A stretch of 64,000 nucleotides of DNA from assembly GCA_963573385.1 (NCBI GenBank), contig CAUYLG010065692.1, forward strand, positions 26,338-90,337, read 5' to 3'. Positions 1 through 14,045 of the stretch are shown in pieces. The notes under the pieces were generated by a model. That model had not been told where the DNA came from, made no database searches, and worked only from the letters and a program-made list of their open reading frames with translations. The first letter of the stretch is position 1. Every line of letters starts with the position of its first letter. Made by a program: the position numbers and the translations under genes. This stretch comes from Cacajao melanocephalus. Lineage: Eukaryota > Chordata > Mammalia > Primates > Pitheciidae.

Positions 1-1639
1 GGCATGAAAAATGTATGTATTTAGAGGGATACCTACATCACATGAACAAAATCTTCTAAGAAATAAAAGCATATGTAAAAAACAAGTATATTATGAAATG
101 TCGGGTGTTGAGATAAAACATTAACCTAAATTCACAATTCCTGATAATCCACAATAAGTGAGTTTCCTAATTTAATGAGTCATTACTTTATGAAGATACC
201 TTGAAAAGGAAAACATTCTATAACAATTTAGCAGTATAATACAGGTAGCATTAAAAGGTTGAACCAAACACTGGAATAAGCTTGAGTGTGCCAGTTTTAT
301 CAGTAATTTATTCTCTCAACATGGGAAAGTCAATGGGGTTGGCATAGATGATCTCTGAATTTTCTTTCAGATAGTAAATATATCTGTTTCGTTGTTATGT
401 AGTATTTAACGTGTAACTGATGCTGGAGACATAACAGTGAATAAAAAAGAGATTTTTGTGTCCTGGAGTTATAGTTGATGGATGTATTGTATCATGACTT
501 GGAGTAGAAAGTGCTTGTGCCACACAAAAAGCAGTTTTTCAAAGAAAGCACAACTATAAAATGGGTTTAGGACAAGGAAATATATAGCATATGTTTGAGG
601 AAAAGTTGTATTTTACTTAGTGGAATTTTTAGTCTCAGAAAAAAAATGAGAAAAGAGTTTCAATAAAGATATAACAAAATCCCTTACCAAAATTATCTTA
701 ATGAGGAACAAAACAGAAAATTGGTGATGAGTTGGCTCTTGGTAGCTTCTAAGTAAAATTCAGTGGAGTAGCAAGGCAAAGGAAGGTTGAAGGAATTTAT
801 AGTGTAAGTGGGTGGTAACAAAGTGGAGGCGGTGACATACGAGTTATGTTTAAAGAAATATTTGTAGTTTAAAAGCATGGTTGAAGGCAGATAGGGTGGT
901 GAATTATAGGAAATCAGAATTGGAGGGACATCTTTATGTGTGTTTTTCTCTTTTTTTTCTTCTGTTTTATACTTTTATGTTTTTAGGGGAGAATAGAGAA
1001 AAATTTTAGACAAATAAGCATATGGGCAAGATAACAAAATCTGGAAGCTCTTATATCAGGGAAAATGTGGGTGGCTAAGCTTGGGAACATACAAATGAAA
1101 GAAAGGAGGTGAAAGTACAGAGAAACCTCAAGTAGGCATTCACAGATTTTTCAATACATTTAAAAATTCTAAAAAGTTTAGAAGAGCCAATTTTGACAAT
1201 GTGATGACCAGTCAAAAACATGAAAAAAAGGAATAAAAAGGAAAATGGAAGTAATGAAAGGAGAAATGTAGGAAAACAGGGAGAGAAGAAAGGTGGGAGA
1301 GACAGACAGAAGGAGGGGAATGATGTACAGATCAGTTAGCAAACTGTGAAGGACCAGGACTAGTTACAGACTTTTAGAATTTGGGGGTATATGGTTTGTT
1401 GCAACTATTCTTCTACTCTGCTTTGTAAAAGCACAAAAGTAGCCTTAGACAATATATAAGCCAATGAGTGTGGTTGTGTTTCAATAAATATTTATAAAAA
1501 CAGATAGCTGCTGTGCTTTGCTGACATCCCATCCAGATGATGTCAGATTCTATATAGCTAGAAACAAGCCATATTAGCATTGTCTTATAACTTTCCTGAA
1601 TGTAAGAATAGGGATTATGTATATATACACAGACACAAA
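1..1639. other. Intronic, no gene or repeat recognised
   Basis: AT-rich single-copy-looking sequence with purine-rich runs near 1080-1330. The short - strand frame at 693-878 has no features of a real protein. Confidence 0.6.
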
Positions 1640-1642
1640 CAC

Positions 1643-1675
<33 letters not shown>
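1640..1675. repeat. (TA)n microsatellite with AT-rich flanks
   Basis: gtgtatatatatatatatat... within a wider ACATAT-rich stretch from about 1618 to 1750. It explains the tyrosine/isoleucine-rich - strand frame here. Confidence 0.93.
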
Positions 1676-1679
<4 letters not shown>

Positions 1680-1750
1680 GACATATATAAACACACATAT
1701 CTATATGCATAAATATTTACATGTGTGCATGTATGTATATTTTCATAAAC

Positions 1751-2774
1751 ATATACACATGCTAGAAGTCATCTGCAGTCTCCTTAATCTGAATATGATC
1801 AGTCTGTCACAGACCCAGTTTTTATGGGCCTTATATTTTCTCCATCACCTATGGTTCTGATTTTCTTCTATACCAGTTTTTTCCTCCTATGTGTTTTATA
1901 CCCTTTTCTTTACCCCTGCCCTGGTGTTAAGCTAAATATAATTCATTTCTATAAAATTTTTGCTTTTTAAAACCTCAGCTGCAAATCCATGAAGGCAAGC
2001 ATATTGTGTGAAAAATTTCTTTTACTAAAAGTGTGAGGGTCTCTGGGAGTTCTAGCCCCATGAATCACATAGCAAACAACTTCAAATTTTAAACTGATAT
2101 TAGATATTAATATTTTCACAAGGCCTTTGGGGTATCATGCCACCAAGACATTCTCAGTGGTCAACTGACCCTTGCAGAATTGCTTTTAAACTAATCCTTT
2201 TTTTTCTTGCTGTGTCCCTCTTTTTATTTTTTGTCTCAGGAAAAATAAATGAATGGATGGCATCACAGAGAATTCAACTAACTTTTTCTTATTTATATAT
2301 TTGCTAACAACCATCACCTAAAAATTTACCTTTCACCTGAGAGTGTTAACATCTAAGAAATATCGGTATTTTTTTTTCTTTTTCTTTTTTAACTAGGGTC
2401 TAGCATTGCTAGGTTATTTATATTATCCTGTGACGTCACAACTCTGTATTGTATGGTACAATAAACTCTTTCTTAAGGGGTGAGTGAGTGAAATTTAGAA
2501 TTTGGTGTTTATGGGAATTGAGCTTGATGATATTCTAGATTTAGATGAGAGAGAATCAATAGCACCTGATTTACTTTTGGCTACTTTCTCAGAAAAGTAA
2601 TCATAAAAACCCCTAAATAGAGGCAATGTTTTAACTGTGTGGAGAAAGAAATGGAAGCAGTAATTAAAGCTCTTCTAGAGCCCAGGAGGACTTTTCTTCA
2701 ATAAAAATGCAGGTGATCCCTGGAACAGTATAGTATAGCCAACATAGATAAGTCCTTTTAAAAATGTCTTGATG
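1751..2774. other. Intronic, no gene or repeat recognised
   Basis: AT-rich sequence with T-runs near 2195 and 2368. Nothing assignable. Confidence 0.55.
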
Positions 2775-3297
2775 TAGAACTAAAAATAGAACTACCATTT
2801 GAATAACCAATTGCTATATACCCAAAGGAAAGTAAATTAATCTGCCAAAAAGACACATGCACTTATATGTTCATCACAGCACTATTCACAATAGCAAGGG
2901 CATGGAATCAACCTAAGTGACCAATCATGGTAGATCAGATCAAGAAAATATAGTACTTCTCCAACATAGAATACTATGCAACCATAGAAAAGAACAAAAT
3001 TATGTCCTTTGCAGCAACATAGATACAGCTGGAGGCCATTATCCTAAGTAAATTGACACAGAAAACCAAATACCACATATTCTCACTTAGATGGTAAATA
3101 TCGGGTACACACAAACATAAATTTAGGAACAACAGACAGTAATAGAGGGGAGGAGAGAGGGGAACAAAGGTTGAAAAACTGTTAGGTACTATGCTTACTA
3201 CTTGGGTGATAGGATCATTTGTACCCCAGACCTCAAAATCGCACAATATACCCTTGTAACAAGCCTGCAAATGTACCTCCTGAATCTAAATAAAAGG
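2775..3297 (+). mobile_element. LINE-1 3' end, sense, diverged
   Basis: Shows the L1 ORF2 C-terminal/3' UTR series: gcactattcacaatagcaa, atagaatactatgcaaccat, atgtcctttgcagcaacat, ttctcacttagatgg and gtaacaagcctgcaaatgta. About 520 bp, 5'-truncated, with the A-tail mostly lost. Confidence 0.88.
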
Positions 3298-3429
3298 TGA
3301 ACAAATGTCTAAAGTATGTAAACTTAAACAAATCCCTGTCTGAACTTAGGTTTTGTGTCGATTTTAGTGCATACTGAAAAGTCAGCATTTGGTTCACCAT
3401 TATTTAAGATTGTTAGTGGTTAATCCTGA

Positions 3430-3550
3430 CTCAGAATTTAAGCCCATTGAAATGTAAACCTCATGAGCACAGAAATTTTTGTCTGTTTTGTTCAGTGCTC
3501 TATACTCTGACACTAAGAAGATTCTGAATACTAATTTGTTGAATGAATTA
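3430..3550 (+). repeat. L2 3' end fragment, sense
   Basis: Matches the L2 3' terminal pattern: aaatgtaaacctcatgagca, tgtctgttttgttcagtgct and gttgaatgaatta at the end. Confidence 0.75.
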
Positions 3551-4784
3551 ATTTAGAATTTCTTCAGTTTTAAACAAAGTTAATGTGAAGTCTTCAGAGC
3601 CCATTTGGTTTCCTGCAGGGTTCCTGCACATGCCCTGTCCCACTGGCATCACCCTTTCTTCCTTTTCAGAGCAAGGATGTTCTCTGCTTTTAGTAGAAGA
3701 GTTGTTAAAAAGGTAGCATTGAAATATAACCAAGATGTCATCGGGGCCACTCAGTCCTTTTCAATATCTTTGAGGATTCTGTCCTGGGGGTGGGGCTGGT
3801 ATTTTACCGAGTCACCTCTGGCTATAGTTGCTTTCTCTGAATTCTCCCATTTCAGTCTGGTCGGGCAGCTGTTATGACATCACCCCAAATGTGAACAAAA
3901 TCTCTATTTCTTGATTATCCCAAATACCACCCACACAAAGACATTAGTTATGGCAGAATGTGCTGAGTGACTGTATGGCTAGAAAATGTTTAGTAACTTT
4001 TCAACTGAACTGAATATTAAGCCTTTCTATTTTTAAATTTCATTTGGATAATGCTCTCTCTCTTTCCTCCTGCATTTTCACTTGTATTCTCTCTTGCTTG
4101 TATATAAACCAGGCTTGTTGCTGAGCTAGCTAATCACGCCAATACCCCCTGTTTCAATCATCTTCCTTGTTCATTTGCCCTTGTATACAACCTCCTTTAA
4201 TACTTTATGAGCAGAGCAGTTTGTCTTTCCTTTGTCTTAACTCATCCTGTGGGCAACACCAGTTCAGTTTTTAAAGATGTGTGCTCTGGACTGAGCCTTA
4301 ATTGGCACAAGTCCTCCCTTACTTTATTAGCTTTGTAATACTAGAAAACTTACTTAACTTTTCTCTTCACAGTTACATTTTTATTTGGTTTTTGCAAGCT
4401 TGTAATGAATTGGTGAATGTAAAGGATTTAGAAAAGCATGATGTGTTAGCTCTCACTAAATATTATTTTCCATTATTGTCTTGCTCCAGGGCCCTCTTCT
4501 TTAATAATAAAAAAAAAAAGAAAAAGGAAAACCAAAAGAAAAAAAGTGTTCTACAATGACTTTCACTAAACAGAGACAAATGGGACCACCACAAGGTATT
4601 CAGTAGTCAGCAGTTGAAGTAAAATTATTTCCTCCCTGCTAAAGAAAGCAAGTAGCAGTTTTTAACACCAGAGGCTATTATATCCTCATTTTGGTCAGTT
4701 AGTTTTCTCTTTCCTGTGAAAAGTGATCGTCACAATTTTATTTTTTAGGGGTAAATTCACTATTATTCAACATTAAATTGTATA
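3551..4784. other. Intronic, no gene recognised
   Basis: Mixed single-copy-looking DNA. Overlapping small frames on both strands near 3548-3877 show no family similarity. An A-rich patch lies at 4507-4545. Confidence 0.55.
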
Positions 4785-7700
4785 ATTAAAAAATAGTTTT
4801 AACTTTTATTTTAGATTCAGGGGTACATGTGTAGGTTTGTACATGAGTATACTGTGTGATGCTGAGGTTCAGAATATTAATGATCCCTTCACCCAGATAG
4901 TGAGCATAGTATCCAACAGTTAGTTTTTCAACCCTTGTTCCCTTACCTCCCTCCATCCCCACCATAGTAGTCCCCAGTGTCTATTGCTTCCATATTTATG
5001 TCCACAAGTACCCAATATTTGGCACCCACTTATAAGCAAGAACAAGTGGTATTTGGTTTTTGGTTTCTGCGTTAATTTATCATGATAATGGTCTCTAGCT
5101 GCATTCATGTCACTGCAAAGGACACCATTTTGTTATTTTTTATGGCTACAGAGTATTCCATGGTGTATATGTATTATATTTTCTTTATCCAATCCCCTAT
5201 TGATGGGCACCTTGGTTGATTTCCTGTCTTTGCTGTTGGGAATAGTACCGAAATGAACATACAAGTGCATGAGTCTTCATGGTAGAATTATGTAGTTTCT
5301 TTTGGATGTACCCCCAGTGATGGGATTGCTGGGTCAAATGGTAGTTGTGTTTTAGGTTTTTCAAGAAATCTCCAAACTGCTTTCCACAATGCTTGAACTA
5401 ATTTCTATTGCCACCAACAGCATATAAGCATTCCCTTTTCTCTGCAGCCTTGCTAGCATCTATAGTTTTTTTGACTTTTTAATACCAGCCATTCTGACAG
5501 GTGTGAGATGATATCTCATTGTGGCTTTGATTTGTATTTCTTTAATGATCAGTGATGCTGAGCATTTTTTTCATATGTTGTCGGCTGCATGTATGTCTCC
5601 TTTTGAAAAGTGTCTGTTCATGTTTTTTGCTCACTTTTTAATGGGGTTGTTTTTTGCTTGTTCAATTGTTTAGGCTTCTTACAGATTTTGGAATTAGACC
5701 TTTGTAAAATGCATGTTTTGTGATTATTTTCTCCTATTCTGTAGGTTGTCTGTTCACTCTGTTGATAGTTCCTTGTGCTGTGCAGAAACTCCTTAATTTA
5801 ATTAAGTCCCACTTGTCAATTTTTGTTTTTGTTGAAATTGTTTCTGAGGACCTAGTCATAAGCTCTTTCTCAAGGCCAATGTTGAGAATGATGTTTCCTA
5901 GGTTTTCTACCAGGACTCTTACCATTTAAGGTCTTACATTTAAATCTTTGCTCTGTCTTGAGTTAATTTTTGTGTAACGTGAAAGGTAGGGATCCAGTTT
6001 TATTTTTCATATAGCTAGTCAGCTATCCCAACACCACTTATTGAATAGAGAATCCTTTCTTCTTTGCTTATTTTTGTCAACTTTGTTGAAGATAAGATGG
6101 CTGTCGCTATGCAGCTTTATTTCTGGGTTTGCCATTCTTTCCCACTGGTCTATGTGGTTGATTTTCTTCCAGTACCATACTCTTTTTGGTTATTGTAGCC
6201 TTATAGTATAGACTGAAGTCTGATAATGTAATGCTTCTGGCTTTGTTCTTTTTCTTAGGATTGCTTTGGATTTTTGGGCTAACTATTGGTCTGTAATTAG
6301 CCCCAAAATGTAATGACATTGGTAGTTTGAAAGGAATAACATTTAATCTGTAGCTTGCTTTGGGCAGTATGACCATTTTAGCAATACTGATTCTTTCAAT
6401 CCATGAGCATGGAATGTTTTTCTATTTGTTTATGTCACCTGTGGTTTCTTTACGCAGTGTTTTGTAGCTTTCCTTGTAGAGAACTTTAACCCCATTGGTT
6501 AGATGTATTGTATTGTTTTTTTGGGGGGGGGCGGGGCTATTGTAAATGAGATTGCATTCTTGACTTGGCTCCCAGCTTGAGCGTTATTGGTATATAAAAT
6601 GTAACTGATTTTTGTAATTGGTTTTGTACCCTGATACTTTACTGACATTGTTTATTAGTTACAGGAGCCCTTTGGTGAAGTCTTTAGGATATTCTAGGCA
6701 TAAAATTATATCATCAGTGAAGAGAGATAGTTTGATTTCTTCTTTTCTGATTTGAATTCCTTTTATTTATTTCTCTTTCCTGATTGCTCTGGCTAGGACT
6801 TCCAGTACTGACCTAGCCAGAGGCAGCACTGTGTTGAATAGGAGTGGTGAGAGTAAGCATCTTTGTCTTATTCCAGTTCTCCTGGGGAATTTTTCAAACT
6901 TTTGCCCATTCGGTATGATGTTGGCTATGTGTTTGTCATAGATGGCTCTTATTATTTTGAAGTATATTACTCTGATGCCTAGTTTGTTGAGTTTTTATAT
7001 CATGAAGGATGTTGGATTTTATCAAATGCTTTTTTTATGCCTGTTGAGATGATTACATGATTTTTGTTTTTAGTTCTTTTTACATGGTGAATCATATTTA
7101 CTGATTTGCATATGTTGAACTAACCTTTCATCTCAGGAATGAACCTTACTTGATCATGGTGAATTAACTGTTTGATGTGCTAAGGGATTTAGTTTACTAG
7201 TATTTTGCTGAAGATTCTTGTGTCTATGTTCACCAGGGATATTGGGCTGTAGTTTTGCTCCTTTTGTTGTGTCTCTGCTAGGTTTTGGTAGCAGAGTGAT
7301 ATTGGCTTCACAGAATAAGTTAGGTAGGAAACCCTCCTTCTTGATATTTTGGAACAGTTTTGGTAGAATTGGTACCAGCTCGTCTTTTTACAACTGGTAG
7401 AATTTGGCTGTGTAGCCATCTGGTCTGCAATGTTTTTCAATTTGTAGGTTTTTATTACTGCTTCAATTTCAGAACTCAATATTGATCTGTTCAGGGTTTC
7501 AGTTTCTTCCTTACTAAATCTTGGGAGGTTGTATGTTTCAGGAATTTCTATTTCCTATAGATTTTCTAGTTTGTAGGCATAGAGGTGTTCATAATAGTCT
7601 CTGAGGATCTTTTGTATTTCTGTGGAGTCGGTTGTGATGCCACCTTTGACATTTCTGATTGTGCTTATTTGGAGCTTCTCTTTTTTCTTGGTTAATCTAG

Positions 7701-8245
7701 CTAGCAATCTATTGATCATGTGTATTCTTTCAAGGGACCAACTTTTGATTTTATTGATTTTTATGTGTGGACTTTGAGTCTTAATTTTATTCAGTTCCTA
7801 TCTAATTATAGTTATTTCTTTTCTTCTGCTAACTTAGGTTAGTCTGTTCTTGTTTTTTTTTTTTTTTTTTTTATTTTCCCTAGGTGTGATGTTACATTGT
7901 TTATTTGAGATCTTTCTAACATTTTTGGATAGGCATTTAGCACCATAAACTTTACTGTTAACCCTGCTTTTTCTGCATCCCAGAGATTTTGGTATATGTT
8001 GTATATCTCTTTTCATTTATTTCACATAATATTTTGGTCTCTGCCTTAATTTTATTGTTTACCCAAAAGTAATTCAGGAGCAAGTTGTAGTTGTTTAATT
8101 GCTATGTAATTGTGTGGTTTCAGGATATCTTCTTGGTGTTGATTTCTATTTTTATTCCACTATGGTCTGAGAGTATGATTGGTATAATTTAATTTTTTCA
8201 AATTTATGGAGACTTGCTTTATGGCCAAGCATGTGGTTAATTTTA
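4785..8245 (-). mobile_element. LINE-1 (L1PB/L1MA-like), antisense, 5'-truncated, about 3.5 kb
   Basis: The longest repeat in the window. The + strand shows the complement of an L1 3' end (ttagattcaggggtacatgt) and then the complement of ORF2 down through the reverse-transcriptase region. On the - strand, frame pieces near 7190-7480 include [12 protein letters not shown], equivalent to the PISLMNIDAKI block of L1 ORF2, but frames are broken by stops and indels. Similarity fades near 8245. A 9-G run sits at 6523-6531 and a poly-T run at 7850-7872. No coding capacity remains. Confidence 0.9.
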
Positions 8246-11039
8246 GAGTATCTTCTGCACTTTCATTGTATATACATGGTATATAGGGTTTTATCTTCCT
8301 GAACAGAAAAACAATTCTTTTTCTAATAGTCTAAGACACAAGGTAATACCTCTTCAGCAGAAATTATTTCATTATTTCTTACATTTTAAAAATTTAAATT
8401 ATACTGATTCAGAGGGAGAGAATAAATGAATGTTTAGGTTTTTTTTTAAGAGATAGAGGGTAGTTTATTGATTATACAGTGTATCTCCTTACATTGTACA
8501 AATGAAGACTTTGAGTCCATTGGTTAGATGACTTGTGGAAGGTCTATGTTTCAATGCCTGGATTGGAGCCAAGCAACTCAGAATATTTTTGTACTTGCAC
8601 CCTTCCTTGTTATGTTATGTAACTCTAGAATAAAATAAAAAGCCAGTAAGTAGTGTTTAACTAGAATCAGTATAGAAAGAAACAATCCTGCTTTCACACT
8701 TCTCCCAAGAGACAATGTTCAATATAATATGAAGTCATCTTCTATTTGAATTGTTGAGTGATTTGCATCTCATTAGTCATAGCTCTAATCAAAGAAAATT
8801 ATTTTTCAGAGCAAGATTGTTATCTCTGTCTTCTCTGTATCTTCTACTTTCTTATAGCAGGGTCTTACAGAAGTGCTCAACCTACTTCTTGTTGAATACA
8901 TTCCATTGTTGCCTTAGTTTGCCTTATTGGTGTGCAAATTATTATTTTAGTATATAATGTTCCTTTGAGCAGACATAAATCAAATCAATGACATAATCCC
9001 TAATCTTAAAGATCTTATGATATACCTGAAAACACTGGATGTAAAATAGACCTAAGATAGTAAATAATCAACATATACACCCACAGTATCAACTGAATAC
9101 AATATATTCACATCAAGTTCCCATATATTCACATCAAGCCAAAGGGGATAAGTAGTTAATTTACCTAACTTAATCACAACTACCTTAGAAGGAAGTGAGA
9201 ATTTTGTTAGAGGACTGAAGAAAGAGGATAGAAGTATGAGTTAGTGGATAAGACAGGGTCTTTTAGATCATTGGAGGAGAGAGGAATATGTAACAGATTT
9301 GGAAGGCAAGAATTTTGGTTGGGATACTGAAGTTCATGTGATGAGAACGAAGAGTTACTTAATTTTAATAATGGAGGGAGATTGGGGTTAAAGCAATTTG
9401 TGAAAAAACTTGAAGGCCACTCTCAGCAAAGTCTGAACATAATTTTATGATTTAACATGCTTTTGCTTTTTACTCTTTTGGCAAGCCCTTTCTTCATAAA
9501 CTGAGAATAACTCATGAGTGAATTATAACCAGTATCTTTTCATGTTTTAGAAGCTCCATGAATTTATAATGAATTCTGTTCTTTGTATTCTCTGTTTGAG
9601 TGATGAAAGGGTCAGAAGCACAATTTATAGGTTAAATGATATTAGAGAACTATGTATTGTATGACATATTTCATTAAAGCAGAGGCTATGAGCTGGGGCT
9701 TTAACAACCAGCAATTTCACACATCTGACCAACAGTCTTGTTCATAATTACTTTTATAATTGCTAAGAATAAGAAAAAAGAATTGTGTGCATGCATTTTT
9801 TTTTAAGTTTCACAATTGTAATTTCTATTCAGAGTGGATTTTAGTGGTGAGGGGATACTGTGCCCACATAACATGTAAATATAAAGTACAATAATTACTT
9901 TGATAATAATCATATAAAGTAAAAAAAGATTTGTCTTTATAATTTTTCTGAAAATATATAGTAGCATACTAGTACTGTACTAAAATTAAAAGTCTTTCAA
10001 GGATTTATCTTTGTTAGGAATAGAAAAAGTTAGTTACAAATTATCCCAGAAAATTAAAAAGCATATTGAAACCCTTGTTTCTCATTAAAAGGTTGATAAC
10101 ATTTGAAAACTCTGCTTAAACTCTCTCATAAAATTATTTAAAAATAAAAAATATAATATGTTATTGTAATATAACAGCTGCATGTATATGGCTATGTCTA
10201 ATGGATGATATTGACAGCCACCAGTAAATCAGTTTTAAAAATTTTAGGCATCTTCTATTTGCCCTTCTGGAGTTATGAGATTTCTTGGGAGCCTAATTTA
10301 ATACACATGAAACTACGACAGAAATAAAGAACAAGGCAAGACGATGTATAATTAAGTGATAAATGGCATAGCTTGAAGTGCTGTTGGAATTTAGCAGAAG
10401 TAAATATTGCCTTTAAGAAGAATAGACATTTTCCAAATTTTGTAACACTAATTTTATTCATTTTAATCAATGGCCACAGGGAAGTTTCAGAGCCAAGGAT
10501 GATAAACTATGCTATTTGAAGGGCTGTTAGAAGACAAGAAGATTGGTTAATTATCCACATAATGATAGTTTAAAAAGCCAATAATTTATTTAGATATGTA
10601 ATGACCTATTTGATGATAAACACTTTTTTCTGCTTTTTGCTAAGCAAGATATGATATCTTAATTTCTTTATAGTAATAAGTAACATTTTAAACATAATAT
10701 TGACTAGCTTTCTTTTTTAGGTAAAATTAAATATAAGTCCTCAAACCAGCAAGTAGCTTGAACATTCAAATTTAAAATAGGCCTAGAAATTAGGACAAAT
10801 GACAAGAACAATATAATAAAATGGGAAGGATTTACCCTTGCTAATGATTTTTGGAGTCTTACATAATTAAGGGATGAAACAATTTCATTAATTTTGACAC
10901 CTCCCTTTTGGCTGGATATCATTCTGTGACAGATGAATTGTTACCATTTTTGTTCTTTAACTCTATTTCTATTTTGTGCTATCTCTCAATGTAACACATA
11001 TGTTGCAGCTGAAATGCAAGGAAAGGCTTGATGCTTATG
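8246..11039. other. Intronic, no gene recognised
   Basis: AT-rich. Contains a 16-bp direct repeat (atatattcacatcaag at 9102-9117 and 9123-9138). Frames at 8751, 10273 and 10704 look like chance. Confidence 0.55.
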
Positions 11040-11175
11040 TTCAGAAGACCCGAGTTTAAGTCCCGGCTATATTGCATCTCTGCTGTGTGATCTTGAACAA
11101 CTCACTTAATTTCTCTGAGTGAGACTTGATTACTTATCTGAAAAATGGATCAGTACTAATACTTTCCTCACCCAG
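11040..11175 (+). repeat. MIR SINE, sense
   Basis: Carries the MIR core: gacccgagtttaagtcccgg, ctgctgtgtgatcttgaaca, actcacttaatttctctgag and ctgaaaaatggatcagtact. Confidence 0.88.
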
Positions 11176-11236
11176 TGGTAAATCCATGCATGCTTATGGA
11201 AACAGTGTTAATTACTAAGTGCTTTGGATTCGTTAG

Positions 11237-11318
11237 TTCTTTCTGTATTATTTTCTCTTTCTTCTCTTCCTCCTTCTCTTCCTTTTTCTTTCCTTTTCTT
11301 CTTCTCCTCCTTTCCAAT
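11237..11318. repeat. Pyrimidine tract (TTCTCC-rich)
   Basis: About 80 bp almost free of purines on the + strand (ttctctttcttctcttcctc and so on). Confidence 0.85.
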
Positions 11319-11420
11319 ATCTATCCATATTAAAGCAGGTATTTAAAATAAAAATAAAGCTTAAATAATTATATTTTAAATTGCTAGATGTTGGATGTGA
11401 TTTTAAAAATCTCTAATTAG

Positions 11421-11520
11421 CCTGGACCCGGGAGGTGGAGGTTGCGGTGAGCCTAGATTTTGCCACTGCACTCCAGCTTGGGCGACAAGAGCAAAACTCT
11501 GTCTCAAAAAAAAAAAAAAA
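11421..11520 (+). mobile_element. Alu 3' fragment, sense
   Basis: Only the right-arm end is present: cctggacccgggaggtggag through ccactgcactccagcttggg to an A15 tail. The first ~200 bp are missing. Confidence 0.93.
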
Positions 11521-13954
11521 TTAACTACATTTTTTGCTTTTTATGTAGATATTTAGATGTCATGTTAGTACAAGGTGACTATATGCCTTCAGTGATTGCC
11601 TTGGTGGAGGCTCAAATCAGTGTTGTTTCTTTTTAATCATTTTTTTCTAAGCCTGAATAAAAGCCATAGAGAATGACTTTGTAGAGAGCAACTGATTAAC
11701 ATAATAATATCACAGGGTAAAAATATAATTACTGGATTATTTCAAATACACTTTCTGTTTCTAGAAAGTGTGCTCACTTCCTATTCTTGGATAAGATGTG
11801 GCATTAACAAGAAAGGCAGTATGCAGACAGAAATCCATAGTTATAGTTTCTGCTGTTCAGTACAAGGTCAATGGTTACTTAAGTCATCACCAGTGGAAAT
11901 TTGATCACAGATGAGGTCTCCAACTTTGCCGATATTACTGGGCTCTCACTGGATGACTCAGCTAAGTCATTATATTAACTTTGCTTCCTCCAGACAGGTC
12001 CATGACTCAAACTGCACTGACAGGGGACTTAGGTTGTGGCACTATAATATTACTTTCTAGACACTATGATTATCCATTTCAGAAAATACACATTCTTCTT
12101 AGAAATAGGATTTAATTTTAAACATGTTATTTGTTATGAAAATTAGTCACCTAATGTCATAGATAAATTAGACTGGCAAGGGTCTTATGGGTACCTTTAT
12201 TCACTGATCTGTTAAATAATGACCTCATTCATTGCCATGAATATTGGAATCACTGAATATCCTTTATGTGCTCAGCATTGTTCTGGACACTGGAGTTAGG
12301 CAAATAAAATAGAACAGCATGAGCCTTTTTTTCCCTGGAGTCCTTCAAGCTGCTCAGATCACAGCTAGGTAAACTAAGGCCAAGAACATTTAAATGACTT
12401 GCTTAAAGTTCATTTGGCTAATAGCAGAACTAGAACTAGAACCCCAGTCTCTGAGCCATCTCCTTGTTAAGCACTTATCATAACTAAGATACCTTTTATT
12501 TGTTCTTGTGACTTCATTTAAGTATGGTATACTATGCTTAGACACCTTAATATTTGTATCAGCACTTAAATATATAAAATTCGAACAAGAGGTACCAGAG
12601 AAAACTCAGGTGGATTTAGATGCAGTCAGTGTTCATAACATCCCAAGCCTTTTCCTACATTAGAGGAAAAATGGCTTTGTTTAAGTTTGTGCCATTTTCT
12701 CAGTATCTTTATTCCATGAATCTGTCCATAAATAACCTTTTCTCAGCTTTTCTCCGAGGTGTACTTTGTGCCATGTTTTCTCTGTCACAAACAGGTATGT
12801 GAGAAGAAAAACAAATGGTGCTTTTACTCAAATTAGGTATATGGGATATTTGTTGTCCTCTGATAAAATCTAAATACATATTCATGGCATCCTACAAATG
12901 TAGTAGAAATTCCATCTCTGCCTCTAGGCTGCCTTCAACTAGGTCACACTAGGCAGATAAGGATATATGTTGGCTCTTATATGTCTATTGGGAGAAATCC
13001 ATTTTTGAAAGTTGGGTTGAGAAACAGTTTCGGTTGTGGCTTATGCATATTTATAGTGCTTGCATTTACTCTTTTGCTGTTCCCCTGTGTGAAGCGCTGT
13101 ATGGGCTCGTTTTGACAGTATTGGATGAGGCACAATGTTTTAACCTCTTTTCTCTTGTAATTATATAAACATGTACACTGTACACGGTGACCTGGGAATG
13201 ATGAACAGAACATCTGTTATAATAACTGAAACGGTGAATGAGAGTTGATTTTTGAATTGTAAAGCAATAAAAGTAACTCTTCTGATCTGTGGCGTTATGC
13301 AAATGCACATGTTTGAAAATGCTGCTGAAACGTGTTATTCTTTAACTTACCAGAGGTAGAGAGAGAGCTTGCTTTTTATTGTTCTCACATGGGTGCTCCC
13401 AGCTAGGGAGTTATTTGTCTTTCTTGGAATCAATTAAATTAACCTTTACAGCAATTTGTTTAGTAGTTTAAGCATTCTAGAGACTACAGAAAAGTGTCTA
13501 TTTAAAGCAGCTGATAATGTCAGGATAACCTTATCCTAGAAAGACATTTTTCACAGTAGTTCAGTATGCAATCAGCATCACCTACATAGGCCCTTGGTAA
13601 ATTTTGGATTAAGGAGCCAAGAGCCTTTGGGTAAAAATTAATAAAATAAATGTGACTTTCATCATTCTTTTCCCAAAATGAATGATTAGTTGAAGACCCT
13701 ACCCAGGGGCAGATCATGAACTTACTTTGCAGAGGAACCTCTGCCCATTCTTCTGATTCCATGCAAACCTTCTTCGCCACACCATGATTACCTTTCTCAG
13801 ATGAATTATCATTGCCTTTTCCAGTACCAGCTTGGCTGCAAGCAGAAGACATTTTTTAAGATTATTTTACAAATTTATAGCTACTTCCAAACACTGGTTT
13901 GTACTTGGTTATACAAATAATGTAGCAATTTTTTCAATAGAAACTGAAGTATAA
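11521..13954. other. Intronic, mostly single-copy
   Basis: Apart from the L2/MIR pieces at 12255-12470, I see no repeat. 12960-13560 is repeat-free and less AT-rich than its surroundings. Frames here have no recognisable domain. Confidence 0.5.
12255..12470 (-). repeat. L2/MIR-type ancient repeats, antisense
   Basis: gtgctcagcattgttctgga cactggagttagg resembles the complement of an L2 end. The part from about 12360, with aaggccaagaacatttaaat gacttgc and gcagaactagaactagaac, resembles the complement of MIR. Confidence 0.6.
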
Positions 13955-14045
13955 AAAATGGATTTGCCTAAGGCCACTCAGCAGAAAGGCTGAACTGGAC
14001 TGTGAACCCAAGCCAACTGACTCCAAGAGCCCCTATCTTTAATCA
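13955..14045 (-). repeat. MIR SINE fragment, antisense
   Basis: gcctaaggccactcagcaga followed by ctgaactggactgtgaaccc aagcc and a tctgac-like end, the usual complement of MIR. A possible old LINE fragment follows at 14050-14290. Confidence 0.65.
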
